DNA of 64,000 bases from Camarhynchus parvulus (taxonomy: Eukaryota > Chordata > Aves > Passeriformes > Thraupidae): the NCBI RefSeq assembly GCF_901933205.1, contig NC_044584.1, forward strand, positions 16,445,718-16,509,717, in the 5' to 3' direction. The notes under the pieces were generated by a model that saw only the letters and a list, made by a program, of their open reading frames with translations, did no database searches and was not told the origin of the DNA. The translations under genes were made by a program, and so were the position numbers. Positions 1 to 11,000 of this stretch are shown here, piece after piece. Within the stretch, counting starts at the first letter, position 1. The number at the start of each line of letters is the position of its first letter.

Positions 1-1409
1 TACTCCACTGAACTCAGACTACTTCCCAACAACATTAATGCCCTGATTAAGGAAAATATTTCATTACCCTCTACCTCCAGTTAGGATTTGCCCTGTATTG
101 GGAACTTTGGCAATCCTTCTGAGCACTTTCATGAATGGGAGAAACAGCATCCAACCATAACCTCTCACACACAGATTTGTGCCTACAAAGTCAGCAGCCC
201 CACAGGCTGGGGCACAAACCTCAGCTGGTGAGCTCTTAAAAAACAACCAAATGTGTTAACTCAAGGTTTTGGAATCAATAGAGTTCAAACAAACAAAGCA
301 ATTTAACTGGCCAACACAGAAACTTGTAATATTCCCAGAATTTTACACACGCGAGAGAAAAACGTACATGAGAACATTTGACACATAAATAAGAAAACAG
401 ATTGTATAAAAGGCAGTAGAGTCAATAGCAGTACCCACCCAGTGACAAATCTCAGCCCCCAAAATCCCATTACAAAACAAGAAACTGAAAATGACTATTA
501 GTGGGCTCTTGATAGAACAGCACCAAATATTTGAACAGTGCAACAGTGAAAAAACAGATACAAATCCTACTGCTGAAACTCCCTGAGACAAGCCAAGTAT
601 GCAATTGAATCAGACCAGCTAAATTGAACACTGATATTACAGTCTCAATCTAAATAAAAATGAATGATCTCATTCTTTTGCAGTATGCAAGTGAACTCAT
701 GTTCTTTGAAGTAACTAGCACAGTTTATCTATTCTCTTTAATAATGCAATTTAATTTACCAAAGGTTCATATTAAAAATTTATCCAGCAGTTAGAGTCAC
801 CTACACATTTTGTCACAGTTAAACATTGGCTTTGGAGCACACCACAAATTCCCTACTGTGAGTCCAAGAAGGGTTTCATAAGGAACACTCTGAGCTTCCA
901 ACTCATGTTACAAATAAATTACTCAGGCACTGTGCACCAAATTAAAATATCTGCCAGTCATTACAAGTGCAGTGACTTGTTGAGGAGAGGAAAATGCATT
1001 TGAACACCTTTGTGCTCACAAAGGACTGCCACTTCTCTTTAGCAGTCAGTTACTCCAAATATACTCCAATAATCAGGATATTTTCACCTCTAAGAATGCC
1101 TCCAGACCATTCAGAAACACTCACATATCAAGAGGAAAGCTGACAAAATAAATGTGAGTCCAAAAGGACCAAGTTAACCCACAGAAATGTCAAGCATCTA
1201 ACACACAACGCTGCTGATGGCTCTCCAGAACTCAATGGGAACTCAGCACAAAATCCAGCTGCTCTTCCATGTTCCAGCCTGTTCCAGCAGCTCATGGCAT
1301 GTGGTACAAGAAGAGTGAGGCAAAGCAGCTCATGTGGAGGTGGACAGAACATGTGCCAAGCCCAGAACCACCTCTGCAGCAGGTACAACAAGCCTGCTTG
1401 GCTGAGGAG
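1..1409. other. AT-rich single-copy flank, no gene seen
   Basis: This stretch has ordinary AT-rich composition, with no satellite monomers, no long microsatellite and no open frame that looks like protein. The open frames of 60-116 codons here have stop-delimited ends without matching splice sites and an unconvincing residue composition. It is most simply intronic or intergenic DNA. I looked on both strands for splice-bounded coding segments and found none that I would defend. Confidence 0.6.
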
Positions 1410-1520
1410 CCAAAATAAACCATCCAAAATGAGCCATGCCATCCATTCCCTTGGGTCACTCTGGGAGCATCCCCTCACAAAAAGCTCTTTCTACTCATAG
1501 AGTTACACCCCACTTATATC
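1410..1520. repeat. Dispersed repeat, copy 1
   Basis: This segment aligns with 3,305-3,420 over its whole length at roughly 85% identity by eye. Shared blocks include CCAAAATAAACCAT, CATCCATTCCCTT, GGTCACTCTGG and AGCATCCCCTCACAAAAAG. Similarity stops abruptly on both sides, and copy 2 carries six extra bases (ACTCAG) near its right end. Two copies about 1.9 kb apart in the same orientation suggest an old interspersed element or a small local duplication. I do not recognise the family. The short peptide similarity between the copies follows from the DNA match and is not evidence of coding. Confidence 0.65.
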
Positions 1521-1867
1521 AAAGGAGAAAAAGGGAAGGGCACAGGGCAAGGTCGGTTTGCACCTCCTGTGGGTGGGAAATAAAACAAACACTGAACAAA
1601 CCTCTGAATTGTGTGGTTTTGATGCCATGGAAACCTTCAGAGAGACATGCACAATGGCAAAACTTTCCTAGAAGGGCTTTATGAGGTTAAATATTGTTAT
1701 GTCATTACCAGATTTCCAAAGATTGGCTCATTAAGCACTAGAAACAGCACAAATGCCCTCCTGAAGTAACTTAAACTTTCACCCCAAGATTGTAAGCAAG
1801 CTGGCCCCTCTATCAGAAGCACAGAGAGCTATTTAACATTCCACAAGTATAAGACAGAATTTCCTAC
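1521..1867. other. Non-coding flank between repeat and candidate microexon
   Basis: This is AT-rich sequence without a recognisable element. It would be intron downstream of the candidate minus-strand microexon at 1,868-1,900 if that exon is real. Confidence 0.45.
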
Positions 1868-1900
1868 CTCAGCTTTGCTGGCATCCAGCGATGTCAAAAC
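1868..1900 (-). CDS. Candidate 33-bp microexon of an unidentified gene
   Basis: On the minus strand this 33-bp segment is preceded by a good acceptor (pyrimidine-containing tract ending TGTAATTTTCAG) and followed by a donor (GTAGGAAAT). Only one frame is open, frame 0, which encodes VLTSLDASKAE; the other two frames contain a stop. Length 33 is a multiple of three with phase-0 ends, as in many alternatively used microexons. It cannot be spliced directly to the candidate exon at 5,664-5,745, which ends in phase 2, because the joined frame would meet a stop; an intervening exon or a different gene would be needed. I do not recognise the peptide. Short matches of this kind also occur by chance, so this is a candidate only. 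Confidence 0.3.
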
Positions 1901-3304
1901 CTGAAAATTACAGGAAAAATGCATTAGTATTGATCCAACAAAACAGGAGTGGGATTAATTGGCTTTTGAGGTAACTGACATCAATTTGTTCTGATGGCTT
2001 GAGGGAGCAGAACTGAAGAGAACTGTCTTTCACACTGAGACTATTCACCTCTCATGCATATCAGAAGGCAAAACCAGGCATAAATTAAAACAGTAAAATT
2101 CAGGAATTTTGGGTAAAAATCCAGGAAACACACCAAAAGAGAACTGGGAAAATATGTTTCTATTTTTACTAATTTTTAATTTGTTGATGACGAGCAATGC
2201 AACCAGAAGCTTTCCAAGCCAGACACAATTCCCAGGATATTCTTTGAAAAGAGTTCAGTTCCACAGTGGTAGAAGCAACACACTAAAGGCCTGAAGTTCC
2301 ATGTGGAGTGGGATAAAGGAAGTTTGTCCAGATCCTTCTCACTAGGGACAGTCTGCTGGGCTGACTTCCAGCAGCCAAAGCTGCCCTGAAGCACAAACCT
2401 CAATGAGTTCTCTGCCACTCAAGGGTTACACTGAGCTCAGCTCAGGTCAGTGTCCAACACCAGGGAGATACATAGTCAACTGCTATGAAAAACTGCATAA
2501 AATCCACTGCCGGCAATAGAGAGAAATTCATCATTTATAGCAACTTAACCAATTTATCGTTTAAAGCAACTGAAACATTTTAAGACACATACACACTGCC
2601 ATAGGTCAAACTACAGACACAAAGTTAATAAGCTCATATTAGACTCTGAAGGCTGTTTAACCATGTTGTAAGACAAAAATCTTTGTCATAACTTTATGTC
2701 CCAATATTGTCACCACTGTACTAGGTTGAGAAGCCCTTAATAGTCTCCTCACAAATTCCAGACTGACACCTAGCTATAACTCTGTCTCCAGGAGAATAGA
2801 TCTTCCTTTATATTGGTGTTAATCATCACTTCTAGAGGACATCCCCAGCTCTCACAGGCTCCCAGGAGCAGGAGGAGGAGTGCCCAGCCATGACCCTGGC
2901 TGAGGGAAGGTGGAGGAGAGCAGTTTTTATTGAACAGAGCTCAGCCTGCGCAGCAAAGGAGACAATTTGTGTGCAGAACTGCTGTTCAATGGAAGACATC
3001 TGTGGATTCATCAAAAACTTATTCCAGAGGAATTTAGGAATGGAAATTAACTCCTGTCACATCACAACACGGCACCTGCAATCACAAACAGTTTTTTAAT
3101 TTAACCTGATTCAAAGCCAGGTTCAGCTCTATTTGAAATGTGTATCTTTGTCACTAATGGGATTTTTGAAGCTGTTCAAGAATTTCTCTCACACAAGCAG
3201 AACTGACCTTATTTAAATTCTATTTATTTACAAACAACTTATCTCCTTTTTGTTGTTGTTCCTCTTCATCAATATTTTTTGGTGTTAGCAGTTATTTTTC
3301 CTTT
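1901..3304. other. Non-coding flank, no confident feature
   Basis: This is AT-rich sequence. A minus-strand segment at 2,856-2,899 has a strong pyrimidine tract plus CAG in front and GTGAGA behind, but its coding content is a low-complexity leucine run, so I did not call it. A short TTG run (TTGTTGTTGTT) lies near 3,250. I see no mobile element that I can name. Confidence 0.5.
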
Positions 3305-3420
3305 CCAAAATAAACCATACAAAAAAAACATCTCATCCATTCCCTTAGGTCACTCTGGTAGCATCCCCTCACAAAAAGGCCTTTCTACTAATAGACTCAG
3401 AGTTACATTCCACTTCTATC
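3305..3420. repeat. Dispersed repeat, copy 2
   Basis: This is the second copy of the element at 1,410-1,520, in the same orientation, with several substitutions and a 6-bp difference (ACTCAG) near the right end. The two copies begin at the same motif (CCAAAATAAACC) and end at the same motif (CTATCAA or TATATCAA). No terminal repeats or target-site duplications are evident. The family is unknown to me. Confidence 0.65.
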
Positions 3421-5663
3421 AATTTAATTACATCTTTCTTGGAGGCAAATTACTAAAAGCACGTATTGTAGAGGGTATAACAAAAACCTGTCTTAAACCA
3501 GCTGAATTTGGAGTGGAGCTTCCTGAAGCTGCCATAAATCCTGCTCTAAACCCTCTGTAAAAGGTGCTCATCTTCTCCCTCTATCAGCTTTGCAAGAAAT
3601 GTGAATAGAACTGAACAATGTGACTATTCCAGCCAGGACTCACTAATGCCTTGCAAGGCAATTACTCTTCTGTTTTAACAATTCACCTTATGTGTCCAAA
3701 GACTGTATTTCTCTTTTATATTTTTGTACCTTCCTGGTGGCTTTACAGTCACCCAGTGGTCAGGTGGACCACTGGACATATTATGTCCCTATCTTTCTTC
3801 TCTGATAAATCTCTGCTCAGCAGTTGAATTCCAGTTAGTTCTTAGAAGCATGACCTTTTCCTCAGTATTACTAACATTAATTCACTTTTATTTCAGTCTG
3901 CAAGCCTATCCATCTCTTCCTGGATAACACACTCTGTGTTAGCAATTCCTCCCAGCTTTACATTTTTATCAAATTCCATTAGCACATTCTTAGGCCGAGC
4001 ATACTAATGAAAAATTATCAAACAAAATGACAAATAACACAGTGACACTGCAAACAGAGGAGCTTTCTATGGACCTGGTTCAACAGGTCACGGTGCCAGG
4101 CTGTCACAGCAGACTTTTCCTGCTGAAACCTGCAGCAGCCAGAGCTACACAGCTGAGACAACATCTGCACCCAGGCTGGACACAGGGGCACAAACAGACC
4201 CTGAGTTATTCTGGGAACTCTGCAGAATGATCCTCACACCAGAGGGATTGTGATCTTTGATAGTGCACTCACCACTACACCAAGGGAGACAGAGATGGAG
4301 TGTTTCTACCTAAAATAATGGCATTCCTCAAGCTAATGTTTAATTAATAAACAGTGAAACACATTCATTTAATATTATGGGTCAAATAACACTCATTAAA
4401 TTAATGGGCTGACTATTGTTAGTCTGGAAAGACCTGACAATTGCCTAAAAGTTTTAACAGAGATTTTTATTTATGTGTCTTGACACAGTGAATTATCATT
4501 CCATCTGTATGACTGATTTCTTCCTCCCCCTTGCTCCTACCCCCCTGTTGCTGAAACTTGTAATTTCTAGCCCAGCAGCTGCATCCCCTGTCACCTTTGA
4601 GGAGCAGTGAATGAAGACATGGGAGCAGTGTAATGGGAATGACAAAGAACTGCAGTTCCAAGCCAGCCTTTGCTGAGGCTTTTGAGGAAGTGTCTGTGTG
4701 TCACAGTGTGATCACTCAATTAAACCCTCTGAGAAGGCACTGCCAGCTCTCAAGCTCCTTAGGCAGAGCTAAGATCTGCAGCCAAGCCACAAAACCATTT
4801 ATTCACCCCCACCCCAGGCAATGCTGGGTCAGAAGCACCTGGAGTGATGTGTCCATGATAAGGTAATTATTGCAAAAGGGGGAATGGGCTGAGAGGAGAG
4901 CTGGACTGCAGACAAGGTGTAGCATCATCAGCTCACCTCATTTCCCTTTACAGATCCCTTTCTGCAATAATCCACTGCTCTGCCCCAGGATTCCAGTGAG
5001 GGATCACCATTTTCTCTCTCCTGCTACTCCCCCCGTGACATTTGATGCCCTAGCTGAAACCACAGCAATATCACCAGGAGGAATTATATGGCTCAGGTGA
5101 GGGATCCTTGTCTCTCTCACCATAATCCAGCTGTGACATAACAAAACCCTGGGTTTATGTCACTTTCCCAAGCAAGATGCAATTTATTCTTCTTGTGCTA
5201 CAAGCTAGACGTGACACAGAAAACATCTTTAAAAGTGGCTTTTTTGCTATTCCTGCAACTTGTACTCAATGCAGAAGTTCCCATTCTACATGAGGAATCC
5301 TGCAAATACTGACAAAAACCTAGACATGGTGATGACACTGCAAAAAGAGTCTTTTAAACGATGTTTACTGCTTTTAGCATTTAGAAAGGTCTAATCTTGA
5401 GGCGCATGCATAGTTCCTCTTTCCAGAATGGCAAATATTGTCCTCTGCTCATTCTAAAGCAGGAAGCAAATGGCTGCTATTTGTTACATATCTCACAACA
5501 CCACCTTACCAAAAAGAAATAAAGGAAACTCCCTTAAATTAAGAAAGCTCCTCAAACACGAGACTAGACAGCTCATTTAGTATCAAGAAATTCCCTCTGT
5601 CAAAGCTCAAAGAAAAAATGAAACAAAAATTGCAAGGTAGATGTTCCGAGCCATGATTCTCAC
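3421..5663. other. Non-coding flank, no confident gene
   Basis: No frame is long or protein-like. A plus-strand splice-like segment ends at a GTGAGG donor near 5,098, and a few minus-strand acceptor-like tracts occur near 5,080 and 4,600, but none gives a phase-compatible exon joining the two minus-strand candidates. The best reading is intron of a minus-strand gene, or intergenic DNA. Confidence 0.5.
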
Positions 5664-5745
5664 CTCTCTTGTGCCTGAAGATGAGTGATAATTTCACTGA
5701 ACTGTCCCATCTCAACCAGACCAGTGTGAAGCCCTTTCTCGGTCC
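5664..5745 (-). CDS. Candidate 82-bp coding exon of an unidentified gene
   Basis: Read on the minus strand, this segment is preceded by an acceptor (TTTTTAAGAAAAATTAG) and followed by a near-consensus donor (GTGAGAAT after AAGAGAG). One frame is open throughout and looks like natural helical protein: it contains LVEMGQFSEIITHLQAQE, starts in phase 1 and ends in phase 2. A second frame is also open but has a less natural composition. A shorter exon using the internal acceptor ATCTTCAG (11 bp) is a less likely alternative. The peptide has no initiator methionine at a sensible place, so upstream exons would have to lie to the right, where the satellite begins about 345 bp away. I do not recognise the protein family. 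Confidence 0.4.
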
Positions 5746-6089
5746 CTAATTTTTCTTAAAAAGACATTTTCCTAATTTCACCCTTGTGCAGGATCCCTGC
5801 TCCACCACAACCACAGCTGGCACTGCAGGAGAGCTGAGCCCCCAAGAGATGGGACTGTGCCACCACCCTGACACACAGGGGGTAAGGGCCTTTTCTGACT
5901 CCATCAGGGTTCTTTTGTATTACTGCATTTTTGGTTTATTTTTTTCCTTCCCTAATAAAGAACAATAATTCCTGCTCTAATATCATTTCCTGAGAGCCCC
6001 ATAATTGGAAAATTATAAAAGTTCAGAGGAAGGGGGTTTAAATTTTCCATCTCAGGGAAGATTTCTGCCTTAATTAGAGCCCTGTTGCC
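5746..6089. other. Transition between single-copy DNA and satellite
   Basis: This AT-rich stretch has no convincing monomer similarity. It contains a plus-strand AATAAA at 5,954-5,959 with no gene upstream that would use it. Monomer identity starts suddenly near 6,090, in the part of the unit that reads AAACAAAACTCACCAGC, so the junction falls within a monomer and not at a natural unit boundary. I see no target-site duplication or mobile element at the junction. Confidence 0.55.
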
Positions 6090-8300
6090 AAAAAAACAAA
6101 ACTCACCAGCCCCGGTTCCGGATGGCAGATTGAAGGAACTGCCAAACCAGGGCCAGTTGCCACTGGTGACAGCTTGGGTCTGGGAAGCATCCTGCCGATT
6201 ACAGAATTTCAGGAGCCAGCCGGCCACTCCCGGCCACAGGCCCCCAAACACAAACTTCGGCCATTTATGCTGGACAGGAAAACTCACTTGCCCCGGTCCC
6301 TGATGGCAGATTGTACGGGACACTTGGCACTGTCAAACAAGCCTGAGTTGGCATTGGTGCCAGCCTGGGTCTGGAAAGCATCCTCTGTATTGCAGAATTT
6401 CAAGAGCCACCCATAAAAGCTGGGCCACAGTCTCCCAAACACAAACCTCGGCAATTTTCACTGGGGAGGAAAATTCACATGCCCCGTACCCTGAGGGTAG
6501 ATTGAGAGGGACACTCTGCACTGTCAAAGCAGCCTGAGTTGCCACTGGTGCCACCGTGGGACTGGGAAGAATCCTGCCTGATCTGCAATTTCTAGAGCCA
6601 GCCGGGCACTCCCAGCCAAAGGCCCCCAAACACAAACCTCGGCCCTTTCTATGGGAAAGCAAACACACAGGCCCGGGTCCCAGAAGGCAGTCTGCATGAG
6701 ACACATGGCCCAATCAAGCCACGCCAATTTGGCAATGGTGCCAGCTTGGGTCTGGGAGGCATCCTGCGTATAGCGGAAGTTCAGGAGACACCTGGTCGCA
6801 CAGGGCAATTGGCCCCCAAATATAAAAACTGGCCCTTTCCCTGTGAAACAAAAGTCACCAGCCCCAGTTCCAGATGGCAGATTCTAGGACTCCATTGGCA
6901 CTATCAAACCAGCATGAGTTGGCACTGGTACAAACTGGGGTCTGGCAGGCATCCTGCATACTGTGGATTTTCTGGACTGAGCCGGCCACTCTAGGCCAGA
7001 GACACCAAACATAAACATCGGCCCTTTCCCTCTGAAACAAAACTCACCAGCCCGGACACAAGATGGCAGCTTGTAGGACTCCGTTAACGCTACCAAACCA
7101 GCCCGACTTGGCACAGGTGCCAGCCTGGGTCAGGGAGGCATCCTGCGTATAGCGGATTTTCAGGAGCCAGCAGGCAATTCCGGACCACCTGCCCCCAAAC
7201 ATAAACAACAGCCACTTGCATCTGAAACAAAACTCACTACGCCTGGCACATGATGGCAGAGTGTAGGACTACGTTAGCACTACAAAAGAACCCCAAGTTG
7301 GCAATCGTGCCAGCCAGGGTCTGGGAGGCATACTGCGTCTCGCGGATTTTCAGGAGCCAGCTGGCAACACCAAGCCACAGGCCCCCAAAAAAAAACACAG
7401 GCCCATTCCGTGGGAAAAAACAGCCAGCAGCCCCGGTTCTTGTTGGTATGTTGTAGGACTCCGTTGGCACTATCAAACCAGCCCGAGTTGGCAAAGGTGC
7501 CAGCTTGGGTCAGGGAGGCATCCTGTGTATAGCGGATTTTCAGGAGCCAGCCGGCCCCATCTAACTACAGTGCCCAAACAAAAAAACTGGCCCTTCCCTC
7601 TAAAACAAAACCCACCTGACTGAGGAAACGATGGCAGATTGTAGGACTCCGTTGACACTACCAAACCAGCACGAGTTGGCACAACTGGAAGCATGGGTCT
7701 GGGAGGAATCTTGCGTATCGCGGATTGTCCAGAGCCAGCCGGCCACTCAGGGCCACAGGACCCAAGTTAAAAACACCTACCGATGCCCTGAGAAACATAA
7801 GCCACCAGCCCCGGTTCCTGATGACAGATTGTAGGACTCCGTTGGCACTATCAAACCAGCCCGAGTTGGCACTGGGGCCAGCTTGGGTCTGGGAGGCATC
7901 CTGCCTATCGCGGATTATCAGGAGCCAGACGGCCACTGCGGTCCACATGCTCCAAAATATAAAAAACGGCCCATTCCCTGGAAACACAAGTCTCCTGCCC
8001 TAGTTCCTGATGGCAGATTGTACGACTCCTTTGGCACTATCAAACCAGCCCAAGTTGGCACTGGTGCCAGATTGGGTCTGGGAGGCATCCTGCCTATCGC
8101 GGATTTTCAGGAGCTAGCAGGAGACTCCGGGCCACTGGCCCCCGAATATACACAATGGCCCTTTCCCTGGGAAATAAAAGTAACCAGCCTCGGTTACTGA
8201 TGGCAGATTGTAGGACTCCGTTGGCAATATCAAGCCAGTCTGAGTTGGCACTGGTGCCAGCTTGGGTCTGGGAGGCATCCTGAGTATTGCAGATTTTCAG
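6090..8300 (+). repeat. Diverged edge monomers of the satellite
   Basis: The first dozen or so units keep the period and landmarks but differ at many positions. Examples are CGATTACAGAATTTCAGG in place of the CGCGGATTTTCAGG block near 6,195, CTGATCTGCAATTTCTAG near 6,578 and many substitutions in the A-rich box. Divergence falls steadily to the right and units near 9 kb already resemble the interior consensus. This is the expected decay at an array border, where unequal exchange and conversion no longer homogenise the units. It argues that the left junction is an old, genuine border and not an assembly join into the middle of an array. Confidence 0.8.
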
Positions 8301-11000
8301 GAGCAAGCCGGCCAGAGGCCCCCAAAAAAACTCCAGAAATTTCCCTGGGAATCAAAAGTCACCAGCCCCGGTTCCTGATGGAAGATTGTAGGACTCCGCT
8401 GGCACTATTAAACCATCCTGACTTGGCACTGGTGCCAGCTTGGGTCTGGGAGGCATCCTGCGTATCGCAGATTTTCTGGAGCCAGACGGCCACTGTTTGC
8501 CACAGGCACCCAAATATAAAAACGGCCCTTTCCCTGTGAAATAAAAGTCACCAGCCCCGGTCCTTGATGGCAGATTGTAGGACTCCGTTGGCACTATAAA
8601 ACCAGCCCAAGTTGGCACTGGTGCCAGCTTGGGTCTGGGAGGCATCCTGCATATCGCGGATTTTCAGGAGCCAGCTGGCCTCTTGGGGCCACCGGCCCCG
8701 GAACATAAAAAACGGCACGTTCCCTGGGAAATAAAAGTGACTAGACCCAGTTTCAGATGGCAGATTGTAGGACTCCGTTGGCACTATCAAACCAACACAA
8801 GTTGGCACTGGTGCTAGCTTGGGTCTGGGAGGCATCCTGCGTATCGTTGATTTTCAGGAGCCAGCCAGCCACCGGTCCTCGTGTCCCCAAACATAAACAA
8901 TGAGCCTTTCCCTCTGAATCAAAAGTCACGAGCCCCGGTTCCTGATGGATGATTGTAGGACTCCGTTGGCACTGTCAAACCAGCCCGAGTTGGCACTGGT
9001 GCCAGCTTGGGTCTGGGAGGCATCCTGCCTATCGCGGATTTTCAGGAGCCAGCCGGCCACTCCGGGCCACAGGCACCCAAATATAAACAACGGCCCTTTC
9101 CATGTGAAATAAAAGTCGCCAGCCCCGGTTCCTGAGGACAGAGTGTAGGACTCCGTTGGCACTTTCAAACCAGTCCGACTTGGGACTGGTGCCAGCTTGG
9201 GTGTGGGAGGCATCCTGCCTATCGCGGATTTTCAGGAGCCAGCCAGCAACTCCGGGACAAAGGCCCCCAAATATAAACAAAGGGCCTTTCCCTGAGAAAT
9301 AAAAATCACCAGCCCTGGTCCTTGATGGCAGATTGTGGGATTCCGTTGGCACTATCAAACCAGCCCGAGTTGGCACTGGCGCCAGCTTGGGTCTGGGAGG
9401 CATCCTGCCTATCGCGGATTTTCAGGAGCCAGCTGGCCACTCCGGGCCACAGGCACTCAAACATAATCAACGGCCCTTTCCTTGAGAAACAAAAGTCACC
9501 AGCCCCGGTTCCTGATGGCAGATTGTAGGACTCCGTTGGCACTATCAAACCAGTCCGAGTTGGCACTGGTGCCAGTTTGGGTCTGGGAGGCATCCTGCGT
9601 ATCGATGATTTTCAGGAGCCAGCCGGCCACTCCGGGCCTATGGCCCCCAGACATAAACGACGGGCCTTTCCCTCTGAAACAAAACTCACCAGCCCTGTTC
9701 ATTGATGGCACATTGTGGGAATCCGTTGGCACTATCAAACCAGCCCAAGTTGGCACTGGTGCCAGCTTGGGTCTGGGAGACATCCTGCGTATTGCGGATT
9801 TTCAGGAGCCAGACGGCCGCTGTGGGCCAAAGGCACCCCAATATAAACAACGGCCCTTTCCCTCAAAACAAAAGTCACCACCCCGGTTCCTGATGGCAGA
9901 TTGTAGGACTCCGTTGGCACTATCAAACAAGCCCGAGTTGGCACTGGTGCCAGCTTGGGTCTGGGAGGCATCCTGCGTATCGACGATTTTCAGGAGCCAG
10001 CCAGGCACTCCGGGCCACATACCACCAAATATAAACAACGGCACGTTCCCTGGGAAACAAAAGTCACCAGCCCCGGTCCTTGATGGCAGATTGTGGGACT
10101 CCGTTGGCACTATCAAACCAGCCCGAGTTGGCACTGGTGCCAGCTTGGGTCTGGGAGGCATCCTGCCTATCGCGGATTTTCAGGAGCCAGCCGGCCACTC
10201 CGGGCCACAGGCCAAAAACCATAAACAATGGCCCTTTACCTGAGAAACAAAAGTCACCAGCCCCGGTTCCTGATGGCAGATTGCAGGACAACGTTGGCAC
10301 TATCAAACCAGTCCGAGTTGGCACTGGTGCCAGCTTGGGTCTGGGAGGCATCCTGCCTATCGCGGATTTTCAGAAGCGTGCCGGCCACTCCAGGCCTATG
10401 GCCCCCAAACATAAACAACGGGCTTTTCCCTCTGAAACAAAAGTCACCAGACCCGGTCCTTGATGGCAGATTGTGGGACTCCGTTGGCGCTATCAAACCA
10501 GCCCGAGTTGCACTGGTGCCATCTGGGGCATGGGAGACATCCAGCCTATCGCGGATTTTCAGGAGCCAGACGGCCACTCTGGGCCACATACCCCCAAACA
10601 TAAACAATGGCACATACCCTGGGAAAAAAAACTCACCAGCCCCGGTTCCTAATGGCAGAATGTAGGACTCCGTTGGCACTATCAAACCAGCCCGAGTTGG
10701 CACTGGTGCCAGCTTGGGTCTGGGAGGCATCCTGCCTATCGCGGATTTTCAGGAGACAGCAGGCCACTCCGGGCCTATGGCCCCCAAACATAAACAACGG
10801 GCCTTTCCCTCTGAAACAAAACTCACCAGCCCCGGTTCCTGATGGCAGATTGTAGGACTCCGCTGGCACGATCAAACCAGTCCGACTTGGCACTGGTGCC
10901 AGCTTGGGTCTGGGAGGCATCCTGCCTATCGCGGATTTTCAGGAGACAGCAGGCCACTCCGTGCCACAGTCACCCAAATATAAACAACGGCCCTTTACCT
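8300..11000 (+). repeat. Mostly monomeric satellite zone with a weak 4-mer period
   Basis: Monomers are moderately similar to each other with no long repeated order. A four-monomer step is visible: the unit around 9,306-9,593 resembles that at 10,064-10,351, 758 bp away, sharing several uncommon substitutions. Beyond that, neighbouring units do not repeat in register. The zone links the decayed edge with the ordered higher-order repeats further right. Confidence 0.6.

Noticed and set aside
1128..1478. 116-codon minus-strand open frame in the flank
   Set aside because: The residue composition is unlike a folded protein, with a tryptophan- and leucine-rich start. It overlaps open frames on the other strand, and its upstream part crosses the dispersed repeat.
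2856..2899. 44-bp minus-strand exon-like segment with a strong pyrimidine tract, CAG and a GTGAGA donor
   Set aside because: The content is a low-complexity leucine-rich run, and its phase does not connect the two better exon candidates.
5040..5100. Plus-strand segment between CCCTAG and GTGAGG that resembles an exon
   Set aside because: It is on the strand opposite to the better candidates, the acceptor context is weak and no partner exon was found.
5954..5959. AATAAA polyadenylation-like signal on the plus strand
   Set aside because: No plus-strand gene lies upstream, and the motif is expected by chance in AT-rich DNA.
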